64,000 nucleotides of DNA. It comes from Pseudomonas guariconensis. Lineage in GTDB: Bacteria; Pseudomonadota; Gammaproteobacteria; Pseudomonadales; Pseudomonadaceae. Made by a program: the position numbers and the translations under genes. The notes beneath the pieces were generated by a model. The model ran no database searches. It was given only the letters and a program-made list of their open reading frames with translations, and was not told where the DNA came from. Each line of letters opens with the position of its first letter. The first letter of the stretch is position 1. The stretch spans positions 310,001-374,000 of the forward strand of contig NZ_FMYX01000004.1 of NCBI RefSeq assembly GCF_900102675.1, in the 5' to 3' direction. Positions 34,580-45,257 of this stretch are shown piece by piece.

Positions 34580-35248
34580 TCAGTGCTCCTGGTCGTGCTG
34601 GTTGACCCGCGCTTCCATGCGGTTCTGGAAGTGCGCAAGGATGGTGCACAGGATCCAGTAGATCACTGCCACAGCCAGGTACATGGTGAAGACTTCGAAG
34701 GTCCGGGCGGTGATCAGCTGCGCCTGGCGGAACAGCTCAGGCACCTGGATGGTCGCCGCCAGGGCGGTGTCCTTGACCAGGGAAATGAAGCTGTTGCCCA
34801 GCGGCGGCAAGGCGGTGCGCATGGCCTGGGGCAGGATCGCTCGGCGCATGGCCTGGGTGCGGGTCATGCCGATGCTGGCGGCAGCCTCCCATTGGCCACG
34901 GTCGATCGAGGAGATCGCCGCGCGCAGGATTTCGCAGATGTACGCGGCCATGTTCAGCGAAAGGCCGATCAGCGAGGCCGGGATCGGGTCGAGTTCGATA
35001 CCGATCTGCGGCATGCCGAAATAGATCACGAACAGCTGCACCAGCAGCGGCGTGCCACGGAAGAACGACACATACACTCGGGCCAGCCAGTCCAGCGGCA
35101 GGATCTTCGAGCGGCGCATCAGGGCCAGGGCAAAGCCCAGGACCAGGCCGAAGAACATGCCGCCGACACTCAGCAGCACCGTATAACCCGCGCCCTTCAA
35201 CAGGAAGGGCGTGGAGTCGATGACAAGTTGCAGGCTTTCGGAAATCAT
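34580..35248 (-). CDS. tcyL: L-cystine ABC transporter permease
   Basis: A 222-aa permease of the HisM/GlnP type with three to five membrane helices. FFRGTPLLVQLFVIYFG and the EAA loop QWEAAASIGMTRTQAMRRAILPQAMR are typical of polar amino acid importers. It overlaps the binding-protein gene by ATGA (35245-35248). Length matches E. coli YecS/TcyL. Confidence 0.87.
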   Translation of the reverse strand: MISESLQLVIDSTPFLLKGAGYTVLLSVGGMFFGLVLGFALALMRRSKILPLDWLARVYVSFFRGTPLLVQLFVIYFGMPQIGIELDPIPASLIGLSLNMAAYICEILRAAISSIDRGQWEAAASIGMTRTQAMRRAILPQAMRTALPPLGNSFISLVKDTALAATIQVPELFRQAQLITARTFEVFTMYLAVAVIYWILCTILAHFQNRMEARVNQHDQEH

Positions 35249-36039
35249 TTAGTGACGTCGGCACCGAAATATTTCTCGGACAGCTTGGCCAGGGTCCCGT
35301 CGGCCTTGAGCTTGTCCAGCGCCTTGTTGATCGCCTCGAGCAGTTCAGGCTCGCCCTTGCGCAGGGCCACGCCCGACTCCAGGCGCGAGAAGGCTTCACC
35401 GGCGAGTTCGGTGTCCTTGGCTTTCTGGGCGTATTCCAGGGCGGCCAGGCGGTCGATCAGGATGGCGTCGATGCGGCCGTTGCGCAGGTCGGCGAATTTG
35501 CTCGGGTCGTCTTCATAGGTGCGCACGTCGGCTTGAGGAACGTCCTTCTTCACCCACTGCTCGTAGTTGGTGCCCAGGCCTACGCCGACCTTCTTGCCGG
35601 CGAGGTCCGCGGCCTTGTGAATGTTCAGCTGGTCGGCTTTCTTCTTCAGGATCAGGGCCTGGATGCCGGAGATGGTGTAGGGCTCGGAGAAGTCATACTT
35701 CTTCTTGCGCTCGTCGGAAATGGTCACTTGGTTGATCACCACGTCCAGGCGCTTGGACTCCAGCGCGGCGAGGATGCCGTCCCACTTGGTTGGCTGCAGC
35801 TTGGCTTTCACGCCCAGCTCTTTGGCCAGCAGTTCGGACAGTTCGACCTCGAAGCCGGCGAGCTTGCCGTTTTCGTCAACGAAGCTGAAGGGTGGGTAGG
35901 TGCCTTCCAGGCCGACGCTGATGCTGCCTTTTTCCTGGATGGTCTTGAGCTGCTCGCCTGCGAATGCATGGCTGAACAGGCCGGTACCAAGCACAAGGGC
36001 CAGGCTGGCATTGAGAAGGGGTTTGGCGAATTTGGTCAT
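35245..36039 (-). CDS. tcyJ: L-cystine-binding periplasmic protein
   Basis: A 264-aa binding protein with a signal peptide cleaved after SHAFA (residue 27). The fold markers are ISVGLEGTYPPFSFVDENGKLAGFEVEL, KWDGILAALESKRLDVVINQVTIS and KKVGVGLGTNYEQW, close to E. coli FliY/TcyJ. It leads the minus-strand operon and is divergent from a serine O-acetyltransferase gene across an AT-rich region, tying cystine uptake to cysteine synthesis. Confidence 0.88.
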   Translation of the reverse strand: MTKFAKPLLNASLALVLGTGLFSHAFAGEQLKTIQEKGSISVGLEGTYPPFSFVDENGKLAGFEVELSELLAKELGVKAKLQPTKWDGILAALESKRLDVVINQVTISDERKKKYDFSEPYTISGIQALILKKKADQLNIHKAADLAGKKVGVGLGTNYEQWVKKDVPQADVRTYEDDPSKFADLRNGRIDAILIDRLAALEYAQKAKDTELAGEAFSRLESGVALRKGEPELLEAINKALDKLKADGTLAKLSEKYFGADVTK

Positions 36040-36331
36040 GTAGGGCCCCGCGCTTGTTGTGGAAGTAGTGGGTGGCGACTATAGAGGTGGCCTTTATAGG
36101 CCTGGAAATAATAAAAATTTATTTTGTTATTTCTTTTTATAAGCTTTGTCGAATTGGACAGCATTGAGGGTAGGCGAGGATTACACACTCTGTCAGCGCT
36201 GCTTATACCCGACTTAGCGCAGGATGGAATAAAGCGTTGTTTTTTCCAAGCACTGGATTTGCCGTACAGTTGAATCCATAGCGCGGCCCGCTTCCATGAA
36301 GGCCCGCACAGCCTCGATCCAGGAGACCACC
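36040..36331. promoter_or_regulatory. Divergent promoter region of tcyJLN and serine acetyltransferase
   Basis: Within this 292-bp gap, 36095-36150 is almost pure A/T (AATAATAAAAATTTATTTTG and similar), followed by TTTTTATAAGCTTTG. It resembles the AT tracts ahead of the tau, ssu and monooxygenase operons. No open frame here looks real. Confidence 0.45.
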
Positions 36332-37264
36332 GTGAGCGAACATCCATCCACCGGACACTGGCAACTGCAGACCATCGTCAGCGACCTGCGCAGCGCCCGC
36401 GAGCAATGGCGAACCCGCAATGGCCGCAGCAGCGGCGAACAGGGCGGGCGCGAGCTGCCTTCGCGCGAGGCGATGCGCCAGATTCTCGAGCAACTGTGCG
36501 GGGCGTTGTTCCCCATGCGTTTGGGCCCGGTGGACCTGCGTGAAGAGAGCGAAGACTTCTATGTCGGGCATACCTTGGATGCCGCACTCACTGCGTTGCT
36601 GGCCCAGGCGCGCCTGGAACTGCGCTATGCCTCGCGCCATGGCAAGGCCGAGGTGGAGGACGTCGACGCCCATGCCCTGCAGCTGATCCAAGGCTTTGCC
36701 GCCGCACTGCCAAACCTGCGTGTACTGCTCGATACCGACGTGCTGGCCGCTTATCAGGGCGACCCGGCGGCGCGCAGCGTCGATGAGGTGCTGCTGTGCT
36801 ATCCGGGGATCCTGGCGATCATCCATCACCGCCTGGCTCATCACCTGTACCGGGCCGGGCTGCCGTTGCTGGCGCGGATCAGTTCGGAGCTGGCGCATTC
36901 GGCCACCGGCATCGATATTCACCCTGGCGCCCAGATCGGTCCGAGTTTCTTCATCGATCATGGCACCGGCGTGGTGATCGGCGAGACCGCGATCATCGGC
37001 GAGCGGGTGCGCATCTACCAGGCCGTGACCCTGGGCGCCAAGCGCTTCCCGGCGGACGAGACCGGCATGTTGCACAAGGGCGAGCCGCGCCACCCGATCG
37101 TCGAGGACGATGTGGTCATCTACGCAGGAGCCACCATCCTTGGGCGGATCACCATCGGCAAGGGCTCGACCATCGGTGGCAATGTCTGGTTGACCCGCAG
37201 TGTCCCGGCCGAGAGCAACATCACCCAGGCGAATCTGCAGTTGGAGTGTGAAGGGCAGAAATAG
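36332..37264 (+). CDS. epsC: Serine O-acetyltransferase (EpsC/SrpH type)
   Basis: A 310-aa enzyme that acetylates L-serine to O-acetylserine, the cysteine precursor and inducer for CysB. An N-terminal helical part (1-185) leads into a left-handed beta-helix: HPGAQIGPSFFIDHGTGVVIGE, GERVRIYQAVTLGAK and IYAGATILG. It is longer at the N-terminus than CysE. GTG 36332 has AGGAG 7 bases before it, while the in-frame ATG 36296 has no ribosome site, so GTG is preferred. Divergence from the cystine importer suggests co-regulation. Confidence 0.9.
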   Translation: MSEHPSTGHWQLQTIVSDLRSAREQWRTRNGRSSGEQGGRELPSREAMRQILEQLCGALFPMRLGPVDLREESEDFYVGHTLDAALTALLAQARLELRYASRHGKAEVEDVDAHALQLIQGFAAALPNLRVLLDTDVLAAYQGDPAARSVDEVLLCYPGILAIIHHRLAHHLYRAGLPLLARISSELAHSATGIDIHPGAQIGPSFFIDHGTGVVIGETAIIGERVRIYQAVTLGAKRFPADETGMLHKGEPRHPIVEDDVVIYAGATILGRITIGKGSTIGGNVWLTRSVPAESNITQANLQLECEGQK

Positions 37265-37293
37265 CCCGTAACCGATGCCTTCTATGGCGCTCC

Positions 37294-37375
37294 ATTCGCA
37301 GTTGTAACCGCGCCTACAGGTCCGGCGCTGACGCCAGGACCGAGCTGGACTTGTAGGCGCGGGTTCAACCGCGAA
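37294..37375. repeat. Long inverted repeat downstream of epsC
   Basis: TTCGCAGTTGTAACCGCGCC with TACAGGTCC and, after about 24 bp, GGACTTGTAGGCGCGG with GTTCAACCGCGAA form an imperfect 29-bp inverted repeat, a REP variant that probably also ends transcription of epsC. Confidence 0.75.
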
Positions 37376-37449
37376 CGTGTCGGAATTCACTGCAAATGAC
37401 CGGTTCAGCGGTCGGGCAAGGTCGCGTTGAAAGCCGATCCGTGTTTAAC

Positions 37450-37465
37450 TTGAACGCTTGTTCAA
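37450..37465. promoter_or_regulatory. TetR/BetI-type operator upstream of betT
   Basis: TTGAAC-GCTT-GTTCAA is a perfect 6-bp inverted repeat spaced by 4, about 100 bp before the choline-type transporter gene. It resembles operators of TetR-family regulators such as BetI. No betI is in the window, so the regulator would act in trans. Confidence 0.5.
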
Positions 37466-37564
37466 AGTAAAAACGCTGGTCCATTGCCGGTGTTCAACAG
37501 GAGGATCCCCTTTGCTGAACCCGTTCAATCCGAGTCTTTCAACGCTTCATGAGGTGCGCGCCCA

Positions 37565-39568
37565 ATGAGTGCACCGACCCCCTCACTTGCCAATGGCAAG
37601 ATCCGCATGAACCCTCCGGTGTTCTACTTCGCGGCAAGTTTCATCCTCATCTTCGGCCTGGTGGTCATCGCCAACCCCAAAGCGGCGGGCGACTGGTTGC
37701 TCGCGGCGCAGAATTGGGCGGCCAACACGGTCGGCTGGTACTACATGCTGGCCATGACTCTGTACCTGGTCTTCGTGGTGGTCACCGCCTTGTCGGGCTA
37801 CGGCAAGATCAAGCTCGGTGCCGACCATGACGAGCCCGAGTTCAGCTACCTGTCCTGGGCCGGCATGCTGTTCGCCGCTGGCATCAGCATCACCTTGTTC
37901 TTCTTCTGCGTCTCCGAACCGCTCACCCACATGCTGCAACCGCCCCAGGGCGAGGGTGGCACGGTGGAGGCCGGGCGCCAGGCAATGGAGCTGCTGTTCC
38001 TGCACTGGGGCCTGCATGGCTGGGGCGTGTTCGCCTTCGTCGGCATGGCCCTGGCGTATTTCGCCTATCGCCACAATCTGCCATTGGCGCTGCGTTCGGC
38101 GCTGTATCCATTGATCGGTAAACGCATCAACGGGCCGATCGGCTACGCCGTCGACGGCTTCGGCATCATCGCCACGGTGTTCGGCTTGGGCGCCGACATG
38201 GGCTTTGGTGTGCTGCACCTGAACGCGGGCCTGGATTACCTGTTCGACATCAGCCACAGCCAGTGGATACAAGTCGCGCTCATCGTCCTGATGATGGGCG
38301 CCGCGGTGGCTGTGGCGGTCGCCGGGGTGGAAAAGGGCGTGCGGGTGATGAGCGACATCAACCTGTTCCTGGCCTGTGCGCTGCTGCTGTTCGTGCTGTT
38401 CGCAGGCCCCACCCAGCACCTGTTCAACACGTTGATCCAAAACCTGGGCGACTACCTCGGCGCCTTGCCGCGCAAGAGCTTCGATGTCTATGCCTACGGC
38501 GAGAACCGCGACTGGCTGGGCGGCTGGACCGTGTTCTACTGGGCCTGGTGGATCGCCTGGGCGCCGTTCGTGGGGTTGTTCATCGCGCGTATTTCCCGTG
38601 GCCGGACCATCCGCGAGTTCGTCTTCGGCGTGCTGTTGATCCCGCTGGGCTTCACCCTGGCGTGGATGTCTATCTTCGGCAACAGCGCCATGACCCAGGT
38701 GCTCGACCACGGCATGACCGCCCTGGGCCAATCGGCCCTGGAAAACCCGTCCATGAGCCTGTACCTGCTGCTGGAGACCTACCCGTGGAGCAAGACCGTC
38801 ATCGCGGTGACGGTGTTCATCAGCTTCGTGTTCTTCGTCACGTCGGCGGATTCCGGCACCGTCGTGCTCTCCACGCTGTCGGCCAAGGGCGGCGATGCTG
38901 ACGAGGATGGCCCGAACTGGCTGCGCATCTTCTGGGGCGCCATGACCGCGCTGATCACCAGCAGCCTGCTGTTCGCCGGTAGCATCGACTCGCTCAAGTC
39001 GGCGGTGGTGCTGACGTCGCTGCCGTTCTCGCTGATCCTGCTGTGCATGATGTGGGGGCTGCACAAAGCGTTCTACCTGGAGTCCCAGCGGCAGATCGCG
39101 CAGATGCACTCGCTCGCACCGTTCGCCGTTTCGCGCCGTGGCCGGGGTGGCTGGCGCCAGCGCCTGAGCCAGGCGGTGCACTTCCCGTCACGCGATGAGG
39201 TGTACCGCTTCATGGACGACGTGGTGCGCCCGGCCATTGGCGAGGTGACTGAAGTCTTCGTGCAGAAAGGCTTGAACGTGATCACCCAGGACGACCCGAG
39301 CCACGACAACGTGAGCTTGAAGATCGGGTTGGGCGAGGAGCAGCCGTTCATCTACCAAGTGCAGATGCGCGGGTACTTCACCCCGTCGTTCGCCTTGGCC
39401 GGGTTGGGCACCCAGGAGCTGAAGAACCGCCGTTACTACCGCGCCGAGGTGCATCTGTCCGAAGGTAGCCAGAACTACGACCTGGTGGGCTACAACAAGG
39501 AGCAGATCATCAACGACATCCTCGACCAGTATCAGCGGCACATGCAGTTCCTGCATCTGGTCCGCTAG
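37565..39568 (+). CDS. betT: BCCT-family choline/betaine transporter
   Basis: A 667-aa transporter with twelve membrane helices and a C-terminal cytoplasmic tail of about 150 residues. The BCCT signature is GGWTVFYWAWWIAWAPFVGLFIARISRGRTIREF split across helices 7-8, with FVTSADSGT later. Long-tail members such as BetT respond to osmolarity through the C-terminus and import choline using ion gradients. ATG 37565 follows a weak site; ATG 37607 is an alternative. It stands alone between REP-type repeats, with a TetR-type palindrome in its promoter. Confidence 0.88.
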   Translation: MSAPTPSLANGKIRMNPPVFYFAASFILIFGLVVIANPKAAGDWLLAAQNWAANTVGWYYMLAMTLYLVFVVVTALSGYGKIKLGADHDEPEFSYLSWAGMLFAAGISITLFFFCVSEPLTHMLQPPQGEGGTVEAGRQAMELLFLHWGLHGWGVFAFVGMALAYFAYRHNLPLALRSALYPLIGKRINGPIGYAVDGFGIIATVFGLGADMGFGVLHLNAGLDYLFDISHSQWIQVALIVLMMGAAVAVAVAGVEKGVRVMSDINLFLACALLLFVLFAGPTQHLFNTLIQNLGDYLGALPRKSFDVYAYGENRDWLGGWTVFYWAWWIAWAPFVGLFIARISRGRTIREFVFGVLLIPLGFTLAWMSIFGNSAMTQVLDHGMTALGQSALENPSMSLYLLLETYPWSKTVIAVTVFISFVFFVTSADSGTVVLSTLSAKGGDADEDGPNWLRIFWGAMTALITSSLLFAGSIDSLKSAVVLTSLPFSLILLCMMWGLHKAFYLESQRQIAQMHSLAPFAVSRRGRGGWRQRLSQAVHFPSRDEVYRFMDDVVRPAIGEVTEVFVQKGLNVITQDDPSHDNVSLKIGLGEEQPFIYQVQMRGYFTPSFALAGLGTQELKNRRYYRAEVHLSEGSQNYDLVGYNKEQIINDILDQYQRHMQFLHLVR

Positions 39569-39579
39569 CCGCCTCATTG

Positions 39580-39636
39580 CAGGTAAACCCGCTCCCACAA
39601 GGATCGTTACAAACCCTGTGGAAGCGGGTTTACTCG
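39580..39636. repeat. Inverted REP pair between convergent betT and tauD
   Basis: AGGTAAACCCGCTCCCACA and TGTGGAAGCGGGTTTACTCGCG are inverted copies that lie between the two convergent genes. Confidence 0.85.
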
Positions 39637-39642
39637 CGACTT

Positions 39643-41352
<1,710 letters not shown>

Positions 41353-41356
<4 letters not shown>

Positions 41357-42147
41357 GCGGACTCCTGCCGACGGGCGGCTTCGCGTTGAGAGAACACCCG
41401 CGCCAGGACGTGCTCGCGGGTCTCGATGAAACGTGGATCGGACTTGATCGCCCGGGCCGATTCACCCGCGGCGTAGCGTTGGCCGAAATCCAGGTGCAGG
41501 CGTTCGACCACCCGTCCAGGATTGGGCGCCAGCAACACCAGCTCGCTGGCCAGGAACACGGCTTCCTCGATGTCATGGGTGATCAGGAACACCGGCTTGG
41601 CGGTGCGCTGCCAGACCTGCAGCAGTAGCTCCTGCATCTGCTCGCGGGTGAAGGCGTCGAGGGCGCCGAAGGGTTCGTCCATCAGCAGCACGCGCGGGTC
41701 GGCGGCCAACGCACGGGCCAGGCCCACGCGCTGCTTTTGCCCGCCGGAAAGTTGCCAGATACGTCGGTCGCCGAATCCCGCGAGGTCGACCAGCGCGAGC
41801 ATTTCGCGGGCTTTGGCTTCGCGTTCTGCGCGGGCGACGCCTGCCAGCTCAAGGCCGAAGGCGACGTTGCCCAGGACGTTCTGCCAAGGCAGCAGTGCGT
41901 CATCCTGGAACACCACGCCGCGCTCGGCACCCGGGCCTTCGACCGGCTTGCCGTCGAGGGTGATGCGACCGGCGCTGGGGGCGACGAAGCCGGCGATGAG
42001 GTTGAGCAGCGAAGTCTTGCCGCTGCCGGAGGGGCCCAGAGCCACCAGCAACTGGCGTGGCCCCAGGCTCAGGTTGATGTCGGTCAGCACCGGGGCATCG
42101 GTGCCGGGGTACTGTGCGCTGATACGCTCCAGTTCGAGCAAGGCCAT
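41353..42147 (-). CDS. tauB: Taurine ABC transporter ATP-binding protein
   Basis: A 264-aa ATPase with Walker [10 protein letters not shown], signature LSGGQKQR, Walker [13 protein letters not shown] and switch ITHD. It is separated from tauA by 162 bp that hold a REP pair, so stoichiometry of binding protein to ATPase may be set by partial termination or mRNA stability there. Confidence 0.94.
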
Positions 42148-42194
42148 GGCAGGCTCCGTCGTGACGTGTCGTGCGAGGGTGGGGCGTTGCGCGG

Positions 42195-42270
42195 TCTTGT
42201 GGGACCGGGGTTACCCGCGAATGCTGTTTCGAACTGACTGGCACATTCGCGGATAACCCGCTCCCTTATG
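42195..42270. repeat. REP pair inside the tau operon
   Basis: TTGTGGGACCGGGGTTACCCGCGAA and ATTCGCGGATAACCCGCTCCC lie in inverted order between tauA and tauB. Intra-operon REPs of this sort often protect the upstream message. Confidence 0.85.
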
Positions 42271-42309
42271 CAGTGCGCTGCTCTCGTGGGAGAGCGGCCC
42301 CCATTTGGA

Positions 42310-43281
42310 TCAGTTGGGCAGGTACTGGGCGCTGACGTACGGTGAGTAGTCCGGCAGCACCGCCTCGACCTTGCCCTGTTGCTTGAGGAAGTTGGCCGTG
42401 TCGGTCAGTGCCTGGGTGGTCGGAGCACCCAAAGCGCTGGCCTGGTCGCTGGCCAACGGGTAGATGTTGCCCTGCAGCAGTACCGGGATGTCGGTGGGCT
42501 TGGCGCCAGACAGCTTGGCCAGCTTGCTGACGTTGTCGGGATTGGCCAGCCAGGCTTTCGGGTCCTTGCGGTAGTCGGCGTAGGCGTCGAGGGTGACCTT
42601 GGCGAACGATTTGACGATGTCCGGGTGCTTGGCGGCGAAGTCTTTACGCACGATCCACGCATCGAAGGTCGGGGCGCCTTTGCTGGCCAACTCGCCGGAG
42701 GTGATCAGTACTTTGCCGTTCTCCTTGGCCACGCCCAGGGCGGGGTCCCAGACGTAGGTGGCATCGATGTCGCCACGCTTCCAGGCGGCGATGATCGCAG
42801 GAGGGGCGAGGTTGAGGATCTGCACCTTGCTCGGGTCGATGTTCCAGTTCTTGAGGGCGGCCAGCAGGCTGTAGTGGCCGGTGGAAACGAACGGCACGGC
42901 GACTTTCTTGCCGACCAGATCCTGCGGCGTCTTGATGCTGTCGCGGGCGACCAGCGCTTCGCCTGCGCCAATCTGGGTGGCGATCAGGAAGGTCTCCACC
43001 GGCAGCTTGCGGGTGGCCGCGGCAGCCAGAGGGCTGGAGCCCAGGTAACCGATTTGTACGTCGCCCGAGGCCACGGCGGTGATCACGTCGGCGCCATTGT
43101 CGAATTTGCGCCAGTCGATGCTGGCCTTGCTGGCTTTTTCATAGGTGCCATCGACCTGGGCGACCTTGGCTGGGTCGACGGTGGTCTGGTAGGCGACGGT
43201 CAAGTCGGCGGCCTGGGCAAGCCAGTTGGCGCTGGCGAGGGTCAGGGCGGCGAACAGGCGCAACGGAGTGTGCGGGATCAT
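42310..43281 (-). CDS. tauA: Taurine-binding periplasmic protein
   Basis: A 323-aa binding protein. The signal peptide is cleaved after AQA (residue 24), and the taurine-binding fold shows LTVAYQTTVDPAKVAQVDG, DVQIGYLGSSPLAAAATR, KKVAVPFVSTGHYSLLAAL and DIDATYVWDPALG. It opens the tau operon. GAGGAGCTCATCC precedes the start. The 497-bp region upstream is AT-rich and divergent with an OprD-type porin gene. Confidence 0.95.
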   Translation of the reverse strand: MIPHTPLRLFAALTLASANWLAQAADLTVAYQTTVDPAKVAQVDGTYEKASKASIDWRKFDNGADVITAVASGDVQIGYLGSSPLAAAATRKLPVETFLIATQIGAGEALVARDSIKTPQDLVGKKVAVPFVSTGHYSLLAALKNWNIDPSKVQILNLAPPAIIAAWKRGDIDATYVWDPALGVAKENGKVLITSGELASKGAPTFDAWIVRKDFAAKHPDIVKSFAKVTLDAYADYRKDPKAWLANPDNVSKLAKLSGAKPTDIPVLLQGNIYPLASDQASALGAPTTQALTDTANFLKQQGKVEAVLPDYSPYVSAQYLPN

Positions 43282-43778
43282 GGATGAGCTCCTCGTCAGG
43301 CAAATCAGGGCTGGGTTGACGAGAGACTAAGTGATCTAAGAAATCAAAAATAAATAACTTTTTAGAATTAGCTTAGGAGCCAATGGCTGGTTTTATTGAT
43401 CGGAGGGTCAGCTTCACTGGCAAAGCCAGAAATGGCAGCTACGCTTTTTCGGTTTTGCGAGGACGTGAAGTCAGTTATGGGCAAACGTTTGCAAATAACC
43501 ATTAGGAATAAGGAAATATGGTTTATACAACGAAGGGGAGTAAAGGTTCCAAATATATTCCTTAAAAATCTTAAAAAGTCATAAAACGGTCATTTTGGAT
43601 TTATAGGATTGTCATTATCCTGTGGCGCAAGTGGCGTCTTAGACCAAAGTCGCGAAACGATTGGTAACGATTGACTTCGCAGACACTGTTTGGTGCTAAA
43701 TCGCCCAATCCATGGCGAGCGGGGCAACAGATCCTGCCGCTTGAGATACACAAGAATTAGAACGTAGAGGAGCAAAAC
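43282..43778. promoter_or_regulatory. Divergent region between tauA and the porin gene
   Basis: This 497-bp gap holds no convincing gene. Two AT-rich blocks stand out: 43325-43375, near tauA (AAATCAAAAATAAATAACTTTT), and 43480-43620, with TTCCAAATATATTCCTTAAAAATC. They fit a CysB-type activated promoter for tauA and regulatory DNA for the porin. Confidence 0.45.
43671..43699 (+). promoter_or_regulatory. Candidate sigma-70 promoter for the OprD-type porin
   Basis: TTGACT (43671-43676) is followed after 17 bp by TGCTAA (43694-43699), about 80 bp before the porin start. The -35 box is good and the -10 box weak, as expected of an activated promoter. Confidence 0.4.
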
Positions 43779-45095
43779 ATGTACAAGTCCAGCCTGGCCC
43801 TGGCCGTGGCACTGGGGGTTCTCGCCCAACAAGCAGGCGCTGCCGGTTTCGTTGAAGACAGCAAGCTGTCTGTGAGCTCGCGCACCATGTATTTCAATAA
43901 CGATAACCGTGAACCTGGCGGGAGCGACAACCGTGAATCGGGTCAGGGCTTCAAGCTTGACTACTTGTCCGGTTTCACCGAAGGCACCGTTGGTTTCGGT
44001 GTTGATGTTCAGGCCCTGTGGGGTATCCATCTGGATGGTGGCAAGGGGCATCACCCGGATACCAGCAGCTTCTTCCCAAGCGACAGCGACGGCTCCGCAG
44101 TGGGCCAATGGGCACGCATTGGGGGTAACGCGAAAGCACGGTTCTCCAAGACCGAAGCGCACTTCGGTAGCGCCCTGGCACCGAACCTGCCGATCCTTGT
44201 CTCCAACGATGGCCGTCTGCTGCCGCAGACCTTCGAGGGTGGCACCATCACCTCGAAGGAAATCGACAACCTGACCATCAACGCAGGTCAACTGACCCAT
44301 GCGATGGGCCGTGCTTCCAGCAACCGTACAGGTCTCTCTGTCCAGGGTGCTACCCAGGAAAGCAACAAGTTCCGTTACGCCGGTGCTGACTGGAAGGTCA
44401 CCAAAGACCTGACCCTGCAGTATTACTACTCCAACCTCGAAGACTTCTACAAACAGCACTTCCTGGGCGCGACACACGTGTTCCAGATCGCTGATGACCA
44501 GTCGTTTAAGACCGACCTGCGCTATTTCGACAGCAGCAAGGATGGCCGCAACGGCGAAGCGGGTTACGAGTTCAAGAACAACAACGGCTACGCCAAGAAC
44601 CCTGGCGAGGTTGATAACAAGACCTGGTCCGCCATGTTCACCTACACCCTCGGTGCCCACTCTCTGATGCTCGGTCATCAGCAGGTCAGCGACGATGGCG
44701 GTTTCGTATGGCTGAACCAAGGCAGCCTGGTCGACGAAGGTGCTGGTGGGTCGAGCTTCTATCTGTTCACCGACAGCATGATCAACCAGTTCGCCAAGGC
44801 TGGTGAGAACACTACCTTCGGTCAGTATTCCTATGACTTTGCGCGGCTGGGCGTGCCGGGCCTGAAGGCTTCCGTGGCCTACTTGCGTGGCGAGGATGGC
44901 CGCAGCTCCGATGGCCATGGCACCTTCAGTGAATGGGAGCGTGACGCACGGATCGATTACGTGCTGCAGGAAGGTACCCTCAAAGGTCTGGGCTTCAGCC
45001 TGCGCCAAGGTGTCTACCGCGGCACCGGTTCGGGATCGGCGAAGGACCAGGATCAGACTCGCTTCATCGTGAACTACACTTACAACTTCCTGTAA
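43779..45095 (+). CDS. OprD-family outer-membrane porin (OprE-like)
   Basis: A 438-aa porin. The signal peptide is cleaved after AGA (residue 21). The OprD-family start FVEDSKLSVSSRTMYFNND and the gap-less aromatic C-terminus NYTYNFL are present, and loops carry family motifs such as YSYDFARLGVPGLKASVAYLRG split over strands. It forms a substrate-specific channel. Its position between tauABCD and ssuEADCBF suggests that it admits organosulfonates or other sulfur sources, which is inference. AGAGGAGCAAAAC precedes the start and a terminator follows. Confidence 0.88.
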   Translation: MYKSSLALAVALGVLAQQAGAAGFVEDSKLSVSSRTMYFNNDNREPGGSDNRESGQGFKLDYLSGFTEGTVGFGVDVQALWGIHLDGGKGHHPDTSSFFPSDSDGSAVGQWARIGGNAKARFSKTEAHFGSALAPNLPILVSNDGRLLPQTFEGGTITSKEIDNLTINAGQLTHAMGRASSNRTGLSVQGATQESNKFRYAGADWKVTKDLTLQYYYSNLEDFYKQHFLGATHVFQIADDQSFKTDLRYFDSSKDGRNGEAGYEFKNNNGYAKNPGEVDNKTWSAMFTYTLGAHSLMLGHQQVSDDGGFVWLNQGSLVDEGAGGSSFYLFTDSMINQFAKAGENTTFGQYSYDFARLGVPGLKASVAYLRGEDGRSSDGHGTFSEWERDARIDYVLQEGTLKGLGFSLRQGVYRGTGSGSAKDQDQTRFIVNYTYNFL

Positions 45096-45108
45096 GTCGT
45101 AGCTGCAC

Positions 45109-45139
45109 AAAAAGCCTCGCCTAGCGCGAGGCTTTTTTA
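45109..45139 (+). terminator. Rho-independent terminator of the porin gene
   Basis: AAAAGCCTCGC-ctag-CGCGAGGCTTTTTT is a strong GC stem with flanking A and T runs. Confidence 0.93.
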
Positions 45140-45164
45140 TGTCTGTAACTCGAAATGCCTAATG

Positions 45165-45205
45165 GTTATAAATAAATCAATATTTATTCTTTTTGTTTTT
45201 AATCG
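45165..45205 (+). promoter_or_regulatory. AT-rich tract upstream of lsfA
   Basis: GGTTATAAATAAATCAATAT and TTATTCTTTTTGTTTTTAAT stand out in the 162-bp gap before lsfA. LsfA is known as a sulfate-starvation-induced protein, and this tract resembles those ahead of ssu and tau. Confidence 0.5.
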
Positions 45206-45257
45206 AATGCAGGCACATTGAATCCATCGACCAGACACAGCACAGGAGCCCACCCCC

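Noticed and set aside
43396..43584. 62-codon open frame between tauA and the porin gene
   Set aside because: It lies in AT-rich regulatory DNA, has no ribosome site and its codon use is unlike neighbouring genes.
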